Under the pieces are notes generated by a model. The model was given only the letters and a program-made list of their open reading frames with translations, searched no databases and was not told the origin of the DNA. Made by a program: the position numbers and the translations under genes. 64,000 nucleotides of DNA, taken from Edaphobacter dinghuensis. Lineage in GTDB: Bacteria; Acidobacteriota; Terriglobia; Terriglobales; Acidobacteriaceae. Shown here piece after piece: positions 7,937 to 16,197 of this stretch. The DNA lies in the NCBI RefSeq assembly GCF_014640335.1, contig NZ_BMGT01000002.1, positions 372,001 through 436,000 of the forward strand, read 5' to 3'. Positions within the stretch are counted from its first letter, which is position 1; the number at the start of each line of letters is the position of its first letter.

Positions 7937-10006
7937 ATGCAATCGCACCCCATGCCTCAGTTTGGTAGTTTTACGTTGCTGCTGGCTCTGGCGTTGAGTG
8001 TCTACACGCTGCTGGCAGGCGCATTTGCCCTTTGGCGGTTCAAGACGACCAAGGCAGAGGATGGCTCCGGACGGCTGGGCGAAACCGCGCGGCGCGCTGG
8101 AATCGCGAGCTTCATCGCATTGAGCTGCGCTGCATTTGCGCTGGTATGGGCATCGTTTACGAACGACTACTCTGTCTCGTACATCCTGCACCACACCAAT
8201 CGAACACTGAACCCGGCTTATAAGTTTGCCGCGCTGTGGTCGGGACAGGAGGGCTCGCTGCTGCTGTGGGCGTGGCTGCTCTCGGCTTATGGATTTGTGC
8301 TGCGGATGCGGCATCGGGTGGATGTGCGGCTGTCAGCATTTGCTTCGACGATTCTTGCAGGGATACAAGTCTTCTTTCTTCTGCTGTTGAACTTTGCAGC
8401 ACCGCCATTTGCGATTCAGCCGGGGCCTACAGCGCTGGATGGGTTTGGGCTCAATCCCCTGCTGCAATATCCCGAGATGGTGATGCATCCGCCACTGCTT
8501 TATCTCGGGTATGTAGGATTCTCGGTGCCGTTTGCGTTTGCGCTGGGTGCGTTGATGATGCGCTATCCCGGTGAAAAGTGGATTCACATTACGCGGCGAT
8601 GGACGATGGTGGGCTGGCTGTTTCTGACCTGCGGCATCTTTATGGGCGCGCACTGGGCCTATAGCGTGCTCGGCTGGGGCGGCTACTGGGGATGGGACCC
8701 GGTGGAGAATGCCTCGCTGATGCCGTGGTTGACGGGCACGGCGTTTTTGCACTCGGTGATGATGCAGGAGAAGCGCGGCATGATGAAGAGCTGGAACGTC
8801 TGGCTCATCTTCTCGACGTTCATGCTGACGATTCTGGGGACGCTGCTTACGCGATCGGGGATTGTGAGTTCGGTTCATGCCTTTGCTCAGTCTGACATTG
8901 GGAACTGGTTCTATGGGTTCCTTATTGTCATTCTGGCTGTGTGCCTGTTCACGTTCTTCAAGCAGAAGGACCATCTGAAGTCGGAGAACAAGCTGGAGTC
9001 GCTGGTGTCGCGCGAGTCCAGCTTCCTGTTCAACAATCTGGTGTTGCTGGCGGCCTGCTTTACGGTTCTTTGGGGAACGCTCTTCCCTATTTTGTCGGAG
9101 TATGTACAGGGCTCGAAGGTTACGGTGAGTGCGCCGTTCTATAACCGCGTCAATATTCCGGTTGGACTTTTTCTTCTGTTTCTTACTGGCATCGGACCGC
9201 TGCTGGCTTGGCGCTCCACTTCTCTGCGGTCGATCCGGCGTAACTTTATTCTGCCGGGTGTCGCGTTTGTGGTTGCGCTGGTTGTTCTGATGGCCGCCGG
9301 TGTGCGTCCGTGGAACGCGGGCGATGCGATGCAGGCTACGATCTTTTCATTAATTACGTTCTCGCTTGCGGCTGGTGTGATTACTGCCATTACCTCCGAG
9401 TTTTTGCGCGGGGCCTTTGTCGTGCGAACGCAGACGGGGAAGAATCTTGCTGCTTCGACGATTCTGCTGGTGCGGCGGAATACTCGCCGTTATGGCGGCT
9501 ATCTGGTTCATTTCGGCATCGTGGTGTTGTTTATCGGAATTGCCGGTGGGGCCTTCAACCAGGCACATGAGCAGGAGATGAGCTTTGGCGACTCGGTGAC
9601 GATGGGGCCGTACAAGCTGGTGTGCCAGAGCTTCACGCAGGAGAGTAAGCCGAACTACGACACCGAGTATGCTCTGCTGGATGTTTATGAGCACGGCAAG
9701 AAGATCACGCAGCTTGCACCGGAGAAGCGCTTCTACCTTGCCAGCCAGACCTCTTCGACGATGGTCGCGCTGCACTCGACGCTGGAGAGCGATCTTTACG
9801 TCATTTATGAGGGCAAGAATCCTGATACGGATCGCCCCATCATTAAGGTGTTCCTCAATCCGCTGATGAACTGGATCTGGATCGGTGTTGCCATCGTGGT
9901 GATGGGCACGCTGCTGGCTCTGGTGCCGAGCCTGAAGAAGAGTGCGCGGTCACAGGCTGCAGTAGAAGCGGCGGTAGCTGAAGCCGAGGTTCATCATGTC
10001 GCTTAA
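7937..10006 (+). CDS. ccmF: Cytochrome c maturation protein CcmF (heme lyase subunit)
   Basis: This 689-residue multi-pass protein carries the tryptophan-rich heme-handling WWD segment (GWGGYWGWDPVENASLMPWL) typical of CcmF and related heme-handling proteins, plus conserved histidines in flanking loops. CcmF with CcmH attaches heme to apocytochromes c in the periplasm. A purine-rich site GAGAATGGGGG precedes the ATG. It overlaps the ccmH gene by 11 bases and begins an operon of at least four genes. ccmABCDE are not in the window. Confidence 0.95.
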   Translation: MQSHPMPQFGSFTLLLALALSVYTLLAGAFALWRFKTTKAEDGSGRLGETARRAGIASFIALSCAAFALVWASFTNDYSVSYILHHTNRTLNPAYKFAALWSGQEGSLLLWAWLLSAYGFVLRMRHRVDVRLSAFASTILAGIQVFFLLLLNFAAPPFAIQPGPTALDGFGLNPLLQYPEMVMHPPLLYLGYVGFSVPFAFALGALMMRYPGEKWIHITRRWTMVGWLFLTCGIFMGAHWAYSVLGWGGYWGWDPVENASLMPWLTGTAFLHSVMMQEKRGMMKSWNVWLIFSTFMLTILGTLLTRSGIVSSVHAFAQSDIGNWFYGFLIVILAVCLFTFFKQKDHLKSENKLESLVSRESSFLFNNLVLLAACFTVLWGTLFPILSEYVQGSKVTVSAPFYNRVNIPVGLFLLFLTGIGPLLAWRSTSLRSIRRNFILPGVAFVVALVVLMAAGVRPWNAGDAMQATIFSLITFSLAAGVITAITSEFLRGAFVVRTQTGKNLAASTILLVRRNTRRYGGYLVHFGIVVLFIGIAGGAFNQAHEQEMSFGDSVTMGPYKLVCQSFTQESKPNYDTEYALLDVYEHGKKITQLAPEKRFYLASQTSSTMVALHSTLESDLYVIYEGKNPDTDRPIIKVFLNPLMNWIWIGVAIVVMGTLLALVPSLKKSARSQAAVEAAVAEAEVHHVA

Positions 10007-10472
10007 GCGGTGGATGCAGAGTCTGGCGGTATGTTTTCTGGCCGTGGTGATGCTGGGTGCGGCCGATGGCGGTGCGCGCTTCAATCGGCTTGGCCACGAC
10101 ATGATCTGCGAGTGTGGCTGTGGGCAGATACTGCTCGAGTGCAATCATGTGAACTGCCCCGTCTCCGCACCGATGATTGCAGAGCTGCACGCACAGTTGG
10201 CGGGGGGCGGCTCCGACAAATCCATCATGAGCTGGTTCGCGGCGAAGTACGGAGCGACGGTGCTGGCTGCTCCGCTGCGCGGAGGCTTTGATGATGTGGC
10301 GTGGATCATGCCTTACGCTGTCTTTATTCTCGCCATCGTGGGCACGGGAGTTTTGATTTATTTCTGGAAGCGGCGGTCGCTGCTGAACCCGCCACCGGGA
10401 AGCGCTACCGGCGGCTTCGATACGGATAAAGAGGCGATGCGTGAACGCATTCGCAGGGAGACGGAATACTGA
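9996..10472 (+). CDS. ccmH: Cytochrome c maturation protein CcmH-like thiol protein
   Basis: The 158-residue protein has an N-terminal signal or anchor helix, a short Cys-rich domain and a C-terminal transmembrane helix, which is the CcmH layout. CcmH reduces the apocytochrome CXXCH thiols. The classical LRCxxCQ motif is replaced by a C38-x-C40-x-C42 cluster followed by C49 and C54 (ICECGCGQILLECNHVNC). It overlaps both neighbours, by 11 bases with ccmF and by 3 with the next gene, which implies tight translational coupling. Confidence 0.88.
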   Translation: MSLKRWMQSLAVCFLAVVMLGAADGGARFNRLGHDMICECGCGQILLECNHVNCPVSAPMIAELHAQLAGGGSDKSIMSWFAAKYGATVLAAPLRGGFDDVAWIMPYAVFILAIVGTGVLIYFWKRRSLLNPPPGSATGGFDTDKEAMRERIRRETEY

Positions 10473-10765
10473 TGGGCGCTATAGCTGGTCTCGTGCTGAC
10501 GGTCGCAATCTTTCTCTTCATCTTCTGGCCGGAACGGAATCCGTTCTTCCAGGCGGACAAGACTCGCGTCGACTATCTGCGCGAGCGCAAGGACGCCATC
10601 TACGACAATCTGCGCGACCTCAACTTCGAGTATCTGGCTGGAAAGTATCCTGAGCAGGACTATGCCGAGCAGCGGACGGGACTTGAGGACGAAGCGGCAC
10701 GCGTGATTGCCGAAATCGACCGACTGACCGCACGCGGCGAAGTTGGCCGCCGCAGCCGGGCGTAG
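10472..10765 (+). CDS. Short CcmI-like membrane/coiled-coil protein
   Basis: The 97-residue protein has one N-terminal transmembrane helix and then a charged, helix-forming region with a DYAEQRTGLEDEAARVIAEID segment. This resembles the N-terminal part of CcmI, which presents apocytochrome to CcmFH. The TPR part of CcmI is absent. The ATG overlaps the ccmH stop (TGATG). An apocytochrome-chaperone role is inferred from context. A similar short helical motif (TDAEYAEQKSALE) recurs at the end of the next gene. Confidence 0.75.
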   Translation: MGAIAGLVLTVAIFLFIFWPERNPFFQADKTRVDYLRERKDAIYDNLRDLNFEYLAGKYPEQDYAEQRTGLEDEAARVIAEIDRLTARGEVGRRSRA

Positions 10766-10818
10766 AACTGGATCGTTAGCTTCGGCCAGTTGTTGTCACT
10801 TTGACGTAAACTGTTCGC

Positions 10819-12129
10819 GTGATCCTTTCCTATCAAAACTTACGACGTGTTGCGGGAATCGCTACGCTGTTTGTGGCGTTTTCCGGTTTTGCTTTCGCTG
10901 AGTCCATCACCGGGACTGTCATTAACAAGACGACGAACAAGCCTGCCGTTGGCGACGATGTTGTGCTGATCCAGCTCGCCCAGGGAATGCAGGAGGCCGC
11001 CCGGACCAAGTCCGATGCACATGGCCGATTTACGCTGGATGTTCCTGATCAGGGAATGCATCTCGTTCGCGTGACGCATGACAAGGCAGCATACTTTCGC
11101 CCTGCGCCTCCGGGAACGCAGTCGGTCGAGGTCGAGGTCTACAACGCCGCGGCGAAGGTGGCTGGGGTGACCGGTGAGGCTGATGTGATGCGCATCCAGA
11201 CCGATGCGAGCGGCAAGAAGCTGAATGTGGTCGAAAACTTCTTCATCAAGAATGGGTCGAACCCGCCGAAGACGCAGTTCAGCCCGCGGTCGTTCGAGTT
11301 CTATTTGCCTGCGGGAGCAGTGGTGGAAGGATCGGCGGCGCTGGCTCCGGGAAGTATGCCGGTCAAAGCCGCTCCGATGCCGCTGGGCGATCCGAACCAT
11401 TATGCTTTTGTCTTCCCTCTGCGGCCGGGTGAGACGCGGTTTCAGGTTACGTACAGCCTGCCTTATAGCGGGAGCTTCCAGTTTGCTCCGCACCTGACGC
11501 TGCCTACTGACACGGTCGCGATCATGATGCCGAAGAGCATGACCTTCGCAGGCGGAGCGTCGACGGCGTACTCACCTGTGACCGAGGAGACGACGGCGCA
11601 GACGTATGTGGCGCGCAATGTGGCTCCGGCACAGGCGCTCGACTTTACGCTCTCGGGCAGTGGCCAGCTTCCGAGAGATACGGACACCGCGGCTACCTCC
11701 GGCGACTCGGGGCAGCCTGCTGCGGGTGCTCAATCCTCCGCAGCAGCGGACACGCGGCCCGGCGGCGGTTTGGGAAATCCCATCGACCCGACCGGAAACG
11801 ACGATCCGTGGGCCAAGTACAAGTGGTGGATTCTGGGCGGGCTAGGGCTGGCGATGGCTGCGGGTGCGGGCATCATGCTGAAGGGAACGCCGGGCAAGCC
11901 TGCTTATGCGGGAGCTGCTCCAGCCGCTGCTGCAGGACCGAATGCTTCCCTTGTGGCGTTGAAGGAAGAGTTGTTTGCGATCGAGACGGAGAAGTTGCAG
12001 GGGCGCCTGACTGATGCCGAATATGCGGAGCAGAAGTCGGCGCTGGAGATTGTGCTGCGTCGCGCGCTGCAGCGAAGCGAACCTGCCGTCACAGCGTCTA
12101 ACTCTAAGATTGACGGGCCTGTTCTATGA
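10819..12129 (+). CDS. Secreted/membrane protein with carboxypeptidase-regulatory-like domain
   Basis: This 436-residue protein starts at GTG with a signal peptide ending near FAFAE. Residues about 28-110 form a CarboxypepD_reg-like beta-sandwich (ITGTVINKTTNKPAVGDDVVL... DAHGRFTLDV). A second beta-rich domain follows, then a Gly/Ser/Ala linker, a transmembrane helix near 335-355 and a C-terminal helical tail with a TDAEYAEQKSALE segment much like the preceding CcmI-like protein. It lies 53 bases after that gene, so it is probably part of the cytochrome c maturation unit. The exact role is unknown. Confidence 0.72.
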   Translation: MILSYQNLRRVAGIATLFVAFSGFAFAESITGTVINKTTNKPAVGDDVVLIQLAQGMQEAARTKSDAHGRFTLDVPDQGMHLVRVTHDKAAYFRPAPPGTQSVEVEVYNAAAKVAGVTGEADVMRIQTDASGKKLNVVENFFIKNGSNPPKTQFSPRSFEFYLPAGAVVEGSAALAPGSMPVKAAPMPLGDPNHYAFVFPLRPGETRFQVTYSLPYSGSFQFAPHLTLPTDTVAIMMPKSMTFAGGASTAYSPVTEETTAQTYVARNVAPAQALDFTLSGSGQLPRDTDTAATSGDSGQPAAGAQSSAAADTRPGGGLGNPIDPTGNDDPWAKYKWWILGGLGLAMAAGAGIMLKGTPGKPAYAGAAPAAAAGPNASLVALKEELFAIETEKLQGRLTDAEYAEQKSALEIVLRRALQRSEPAVTASNSKIDGPVL

Positions 12130-12140
12130 GGGACTGAGCA

Positions 12141-12995
12141 ATGAATACGTTCAAATCGACGCTTCTACTCGTGGTGCTCACACTGTTCCTCCTTTTTGTG
12201 GGAGAGCGCATCGGCGGGCAGAATGGGCTGGTGCTGGCGTTTGTGCTGTCGGTCGCGTTCAACTTTGGAACTTACTTCTACTCCGACAAGCTGGCGCTTG
12301 CCATGTATAGAGCGCAGCCAGTGACGCGGGCGGAACTGCCTCGCGCCTACGAAGTAGTCGAACGGTTGACGGCGAAGCAGGGATTGCCAATGCCGAAGAT
12401 CTATGTGCTGCCCACGGAATCGCCCAATGCGTTTGCTACTGGGCGGAATCCGCAACATGCATCGGTGGCGGTGACGCACGGCATTCTGGAGCTGCTGGAC
12501 GATGAAGAGCTGGAGGGCGTGCTGGCGCATGAGCTAGGCCACGTGAAGAACCGGGACATCCTCACCAGCTCGATTGCTGCGACGCTGGCCGGAGCGATTA
12601 CGATGATCGCGCGCATGGGCTATTGGGCCTCCCTGTTTGGTGGCTACGGCGGCAACCGCGATAGCCGTGAACGCAGTGGAGGTCTGAGCAGCCTGTTCAT
12701 GCTGATCCTCGCTCCGATTGCAGCTACGTTGATCCAACTGGCGATCTCGCGGTCGCGTGAGTATGAAGCTGACGCTACGGGGGCACATGTGACGGGGAAT
12801 CCCTATGCGCTGGCACGAGCGCTGCAAAAGCTGGATGACTATTCGAAGCGGATTCCGATGCAGGCTTCTCCTTCAACGGCGCATCTGTTTATTGTGGCGC
12901 CGTTGCTGGGTGGCGGTGGATTTGGACAACTCTTTTCAACACATCCGCCTATTCCAGACCGGATTCGCCGATTGATCGGACGGGACCACGTTTAA
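12141..12995 (+). CDS. htpX: M48 family membrane metalloprotease HtpX
   Basis: The 284-residue protein has the HtpX arrangement: two N-terminal membrane helices, the zinc motif HELGH at 130-134, further hydrophobic segments, and the third zinc ligand E207 in SREYEADATG. HtpX degrades misfolded membrane proteins, acting from the cytoplasmic face. The gene starts 11 bases after its upstream neighbour and its TAA overlaps the ATG of the next gene. Confidence 0.95.
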   Translation: MNTFKSTLLLVVLTLFLLFVGERIGGQNGLVLAFVLSVAFNFGTYFYSDKLALAMYRAQPVTRAELPRAYEVVERLTAKQGLPMPKIYVLPTESPNAFATGRNPQHASVAVTHGILELLDDEELEGVLAHELGHVKNRDILTSSIAATLAGAITMIARMGYWASLFGGYGGNRDSRERSGGLSSLFMLILAPIAATLIQLAISRSREYEADATGAHVTGNPYALARALQKLDDYSKRIPMQASPSTAHLFIVAPLLGGGGFGQLFSTHPPIPDRIRRLIGRDHV

Positions 12996-13513
12996 TGATT
13001 GAGAAGATTCTAAGAGCTTTGCGAATGCTGGCGATGGTCGCCTGGGTGGGTGGTCTTGCCTTCTTCGCATTTGTGGTTGCGCCGGTTGCGTTTGGGCGAC
13101 TAGCCAGCGCGCATGAGGCCGGCCTGGTGGTTGGAGGGACGCTGCGTATTCTGCATTGGATTGGATTGATTGGCGGCGGCGTATTTTGTTTGTCGACGGC
13201 AATTCTATGGCTGCGGGCTGAGGTTCCGGCACGAGCGGGATTTGCCGTCGAGATGGCTTTGACGATCGTGATGCTCGCGATTACGGCTTACTCGCAGTTC
13301 AGTATTCTACCTGCAATGGAGGTAGACCGTGTGCAGGCAGGCGGACAGATTGAAGTTGCAGCGATGACGGATCCGGCGAGACAGGACTTCGAGCGGCTGC
13401 ATACTTTGTCGGAACGGCTTGAGGGTTTTGTGCTTCTTTGCGGGCTTGGCGTAGTGCTATTTCTGGCGCGGGAGTCTCAGTGGCCTGAGACGGGTAAAAT
13501 CAAGCTGATATGA
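12995..13513 (+). CDS. DUF4149-like four-helix membrane protein
   Basis: The 172-residue protein has four transmembrane helices, with RMLAMVAWVGGLAFFAFVVAP at the start, like DUF4149/TMEM205-type proteins. The region between helices 3 and 4 holds a conserved-looking FERLHTLSERLEG stretch. Start and stop codons overlap the flanking genes (TAATG upstream, ATGA downstream), so it is embedded in the operon. The function of the family is not established. Confidence 0.8.
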   Translation: MIEKILRALRMLAMVAWVGGLAFFAFVVAPVAFGRLASAHEAGLVVGGTLRILHWIGLIGGGVFCLSTAILWLRAEVPARAGFAVEMALTIVMLAITAYSQFSILPAMEVDRVQAGGQIEVAAMTDPARQDFERLHTLSERLEGFVLLCGLGVVLFLARESQWPETGKIKLI

Positions 13514-13584
13514 AAATTGAAGTTACCCCATTCGACTCGGCAAAGGACGGCGACGCTATGCGGCTTCGTCCTACTCGCTCATGA
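13510..13584 (+). CDS. 24-codon mini-ORF bridging two genes
   Basis: A 24-residue frame (it begins MKIEVTPFDSAKD) starts in the ATGA that ends the upstream gene and stops in an ATGA that holds the start of the ZIP gene. It exactly fills the gap between the two genes. Such an arrangement would let ribosomes pass from one gene to the next by reinitiation. It may encode a tiny protein, act only as a coupling leader, or be the remnant of a longer gene. Confidence 0.35.
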   Translation: MKIEVTPFDSAKDGDAMRLRPTRS

Positions 13585-14312
13585 TGTCGAAGTTATGGTT
13601 GAGCCTTGGACTTGGATTAGTGGCCGGGCTGGCGGACTATCTCGGCGGAATTCTTCTGGTCCAGCGGTCTCCTTCCTCTAAAGCGTTGCGCTATTTTGTC
13701 GCGCTGGGCGCGGGCTTTATGCTGGCCGCGGCGCTGCTGGAGATGGTGCCGGAAGGAATGGCCGTCAACGCGAAGTGGGCACCGGCGTTGATCCTGCTGG
13801 GATACTGCGGTGTGCATCTGCTGGAACATTCGCTTGTTCCGCATTTTCATTTTGGCGAAGAGACGCACCACCATGAGTTTCTTTCGGCGAAGACAAGCTA
13901 CTCTGTGCTGCTGGGACTTGCAACGCATACGTTCTTCGATGGCGTGGCGATTGGATCGGGCTTCGTCGTATCTGACTGGTTGGGCTGGATGCTGTTCTTT
14001 GCGGTGTTTCTGCATAAGCTGCCTGAAGGATTTACTGTCGCCAGCGTGATGATGGCGGGTGGACAAGGGCGAAGGGCGGCGTTGAACTCTGCTCTATTTT
14101 TGGGAGCGACCACTGTGCTTGGAGTTTTGGTCATCAATCTAGAGCCGACGCTGGTGCGCGCAGGATTGCCGCTTTCGGCTGGCGTGACTATTTATGTGGC
14201 TGCGACCGATCTGGTGCCCGAAGTGAATCGCGAACCGGGAATCAAGATGGCGCTGGTCTTTTTTGCCGGCGTGCTGGGGTTCTTTCTGCTGCGAATGCTG
14301 GCTCCGGCTTAG
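13581..14312 (+). CDS. ZIP family metal transporter
   Basis: The 243-residue protein has about eight helices and ZIP hallmarks: a His-rich loop (HFHFGEETHHHEF) after helix 3, helix 4 with THTFFDGVAIG and helix 5 with FLHKLPEGFTVAS, where the His, Asp and Glu residues line the binuclear metal site. It probably imports Zn2+ or another divalent cation. Two adjacent ATG codons are possible starts. It ends the operon and is convergent with ruvX. Confidence 0.92.
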   Translation: MMSKLWLSLGLGLVAGLADYLGGILLVQRSPSSKALRYFVALGAGFMLAAALLEMVPEGMAVNAKWAPALILLGYCGVHLLEHSLVPHFHFGEETHHHEFLSAKTSYSVLLGLATHTFFDGVAIGSGFVVSDWLGWMLFFAVFLHKLPEGFTVASVMMAGGQGRRAALNSALFLGATTVLGVLVINLEPTLVRAGLPLSAGVTIYVAATDLVPEVNREPGIKMALVFFAGVLGFFLLRMLAPA

Positions 14313-14324
14313 GAATTCATCCGC

Positions 14325-14765
14325 CTATTCGGGCTTCGTCCCTGACTCTTCCCTTGCTTCCATCCAGCCGCGCAGAATAACTACGGCTGCAACCTGATCG
14401 ATGACATATTTGCGGTCGCGCTGATCGTGTCCCACTTCGTTGAGAATCTCGTGCGCTGCAACGGAACTCAGGCGCTCGTCCCATAGTTGAACTGGAAGCC
14501 TCGAGCGCTTGCGTAACTCGTCAGCGAACTCATGCACCTTTGCCGCCCACGGGCTGACATCGCCGGACATGTGCAGAGGATTTCCAACCACGATCTCGGT
14601 GACCTCATGCTTGCGAATCAGACGCAGCAGACTGCGAAGATCTTCGCCGCGTGTCTTGCGCCAGAGCGTCAACAATGGCTGCGCGGTGTAGCCCAATGGG
14701 TCGGAGAGCGCTACACCTATGCGTACCTTTCCGACATCGAGCGCCATGACTCGTCTAGTGGCCAT
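14325..14765 (-). CDS. ruvX: RuvX/YqgF pre-16S rRNA nuclease
   Basis: The 146-residue protein has the RNase H-like YqgF fold markers: ALDVGKVRIGVALSD with the first catalytic Asp, IVVGNPLHMSGD, WDERLSS with the second acidic site and a C-terminal DQVAAVVIL with the third. The family trims the 5' end of 16S rRNA and was earlier suggested to resolve Holliday junctions. The length fits. It stands alone between a convergent operon and the hairpin upstream. Confidence 0.95.
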   Translation of the reverse strand: MATRRVMALDVGKVRIGVALSDPLGYTAQPLLTLWRKTRGEDLRSLLRLIRKHEVTEIVVGNPLHMSGDVSPWAAKVHEFADELRKRSRLPVQLWDERLSSVAAHEILNEVGHDQRDRKYVIDQVAAVVILRGWMEAREESGTKPE

Positions 14766-14775
14766 GTATCCAGTC

Positions 14776-14819
14776 TATCGCTGAGACACCTGTCTTATTG
14801 ATCAGGCGCCTCAGTGATA
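14776..14819. terminator. Long imperfect hairpin after the ArsR operon
   Basis: TATCGCTGAGACACCTG can pair with CAGGCGCCTCAGTGATA over 17 positions with two A-C mismatches and one G-U, around a 10-base loop. It lies just after the stop of the SnoaL-like gene and before ruvX on the same strand. There is no T-run, so it may be a processing or weak termination structure. Confidence 0.5.
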
Positions 14820-14823
14820 GCGA

Positions 14824-15261
14824 TTATTCTTTCAGCGCGATCAATGGTTTAAAACTCTGCATGTCGAATGGTACGGAGGCATGTTCTGCCACGACCAGCC
14901 ATCTGCCGCCGCGCTTTTCAAAGCACAACGTCAATCGTGTGTGCAGATCCATCGGGGTCCCGTCTTTCTTCTTGCCGATGATATGACTGAAGCCATTCAC
15001 AAACGCAACTGAATCGCCTGCTACGATCGACAGTTTTTCTGGTTCGCCTTTCAGTGGTCCAGCAAACGTACTGAACCATCCTGCCATACCGTTGATATAT
15101 TCCTGCCTGCCATGGCCCCATAGAGGGGGCGCAAGACTTGCCACTGCCACGTCGTCCGCATAGGCAGCTGCTAGTCCTGCAGCGTCGCGGCGGCCAAGCG
15201 CAGCATACCAATCGTCTATTAGTCCGCGAATTGCCTTCTCTTCTGCATGATTCCCTGTCAT
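14824..15261 (-). CDS. SnoaL-like (NTF2-fold) protein
   Basis: The 145-residue protein begins with the helical segment EEKAIRGLIDDWYAALGRRDAAGLAAAYADDVAV and continues with curved beta strands, as in the SnoaL_3/DUF4440/SgcJ-like NTF2-fold group. Members bind small hydrophobic molecules or act as steroid-isomerase-like enzymes; no specific reaction can be assigned. It is the last gene of the ArsR-led operon, 12 bases after the VOC gene. Confidence 0.85.
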   Translation of the reverse strand: MTGNHAEEKAIRGLIDDWYAALGRRDAAGLAAAYADDVAVASLAPPLWGHGRQEYINGMAGWFSTFAGPLKGEPEKLSIVAGDSVAFVNGFSHIIGKKKDGTPMDLHTRLTLCFEKRGGRWLVVAEHASVPFDMQSFKPLIALKE

Positions 15262-15273
15262 CGCTTCCCTCCT

Positions 15274-15684
15274 CTACATTTGCTTTGGATGAATAATGGA
15301 CCACAGCACTCCGAACTTGTCGCGGAGCTGTCCAAAACGTGTCGCGAAAAACGTCTCTGCGATTGGCATCGTGACTTCGCCGCCATCCGCAAGGATTTTC
15401 CAGATATTGTCTGCACTCTCTGTTGAGTCGAGCGTGAGATACAGATACGAGCTGCGGATAGGCTGGAAGTAGTTTGGCGGAACGTCGTTACCGATCAGTT
15501 CCACGCCCGCTATATCGATGCGGGCATGGACCACTGCATTTCCCATTCCCTGCGGCACTTTATCTTGCGAGGGCAATTGATTCTGCTTCATCATCATGGT
15601 GATCTTTGCGTCAAGATGTTTCTCGTAAAACAGAAACGCTTCTTCGCATCTTCCGCCAAAGTTCAGGTGTGTGTAGAGCTTCAT
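15274..15684 (-). CDS. PhnB-like VOC superfamily protein
   Basis: The 136-residue protein has two beta-alpha-beta-beta-beta modules as in PhnB-like glyoxalase/bleomycin-resistance proteins. It starts with LYTHLNFGGRCEEAFLFYEKHL and ends with DKFGVLWSIIHP, both typical. The small length indicates one VOC domain that dimerises. It is one of two such genes in a row in this operon, only moderately similar to each other. Confidence 0.88.
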   Translation of the reverse strand: MKLYTHLNFGGRCEEAFLFYEKHLDAKITMMMKQNQLPSQDKVPQGMGNAVVHARIDIAGVELIGNDVPPNYFQPIRSSYLYLTLDSTESADNIWKILADGGEVTMPIAETFFATRFGQLRDKFGVLWSIIHPKQM

Positions 15685-15728
15685 ACAATTTCATCCTTCC
15701 TTTATCGGTGAAGTTTCTAAAGACAGAG

Positions 15729-16145
15729 TTATCCCTGCTCAACACCAGGCATTCCGACCATCCACGCTACGCCGAACTTGTCGGTACACATGCCGAACAA
15801 GGACGACCAGAACGTAGGTGCCATCGCCATCTGAACGCTGCCACCTTCTTTGAGAGCCTCATAGATGCGCTTCACTTCGGCTTCGTCCTTTGACTCCACC
15901 GAGACTTGAAAGCCTCCGATGGGTGTGGAGCTATCCGGTGGGGCATCGCAGCCCATCAGTCGCCCATCGCCCAGTGGAATCGACGTGTGCATGATTTTGT
16001 CTTTCCAATTAGGCGGTATCGGCATTCCTTGAGGTGCCTCGCCGTACTTCATGGCAAAGGCATCCTTTGCGCCGAAGATCTTCTTGTAGAAATCAAATGC
16101 CTCTGCGCAATTTCCCTGAAAATTCAAGTGAACATTCATTTGCAT
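15729..16145 (-). CDS. PhnB-like VOC superfamily protein
   Basis: The 138-residue protein opens with VHLNFQGNCAEAFDFYKKIFGAK and closes with DKFGVAWMVGMPG, the typical PhnB-like pattern. It is a paralogue of the neighbouring VOC protein. Both sit behind an ArsR regulator and an AHSA1 gene. That combination is common in bacterial genomes, but the shared role is not established. Confidence 0.88.
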   Translation of the reverse strand: MQMNVHLNFQGNCAEAFDFYKKIFGAKDAFAMKYGEAPQGMPIPPNWKDKIMHTSIPLGDGRLMGCDAPPDSSTPIGGFQVSVESKDEAEVKRIYEALKEGGSVQMAMAPTFWSSLFGMCTDKFGVAWMVGMPGVEQG

Positions 16146-16197
16146 GGATCTTCTCCTTTTCTTGATCTTTCATGCTGCTGTGAGTTGCCGGCCCGAC

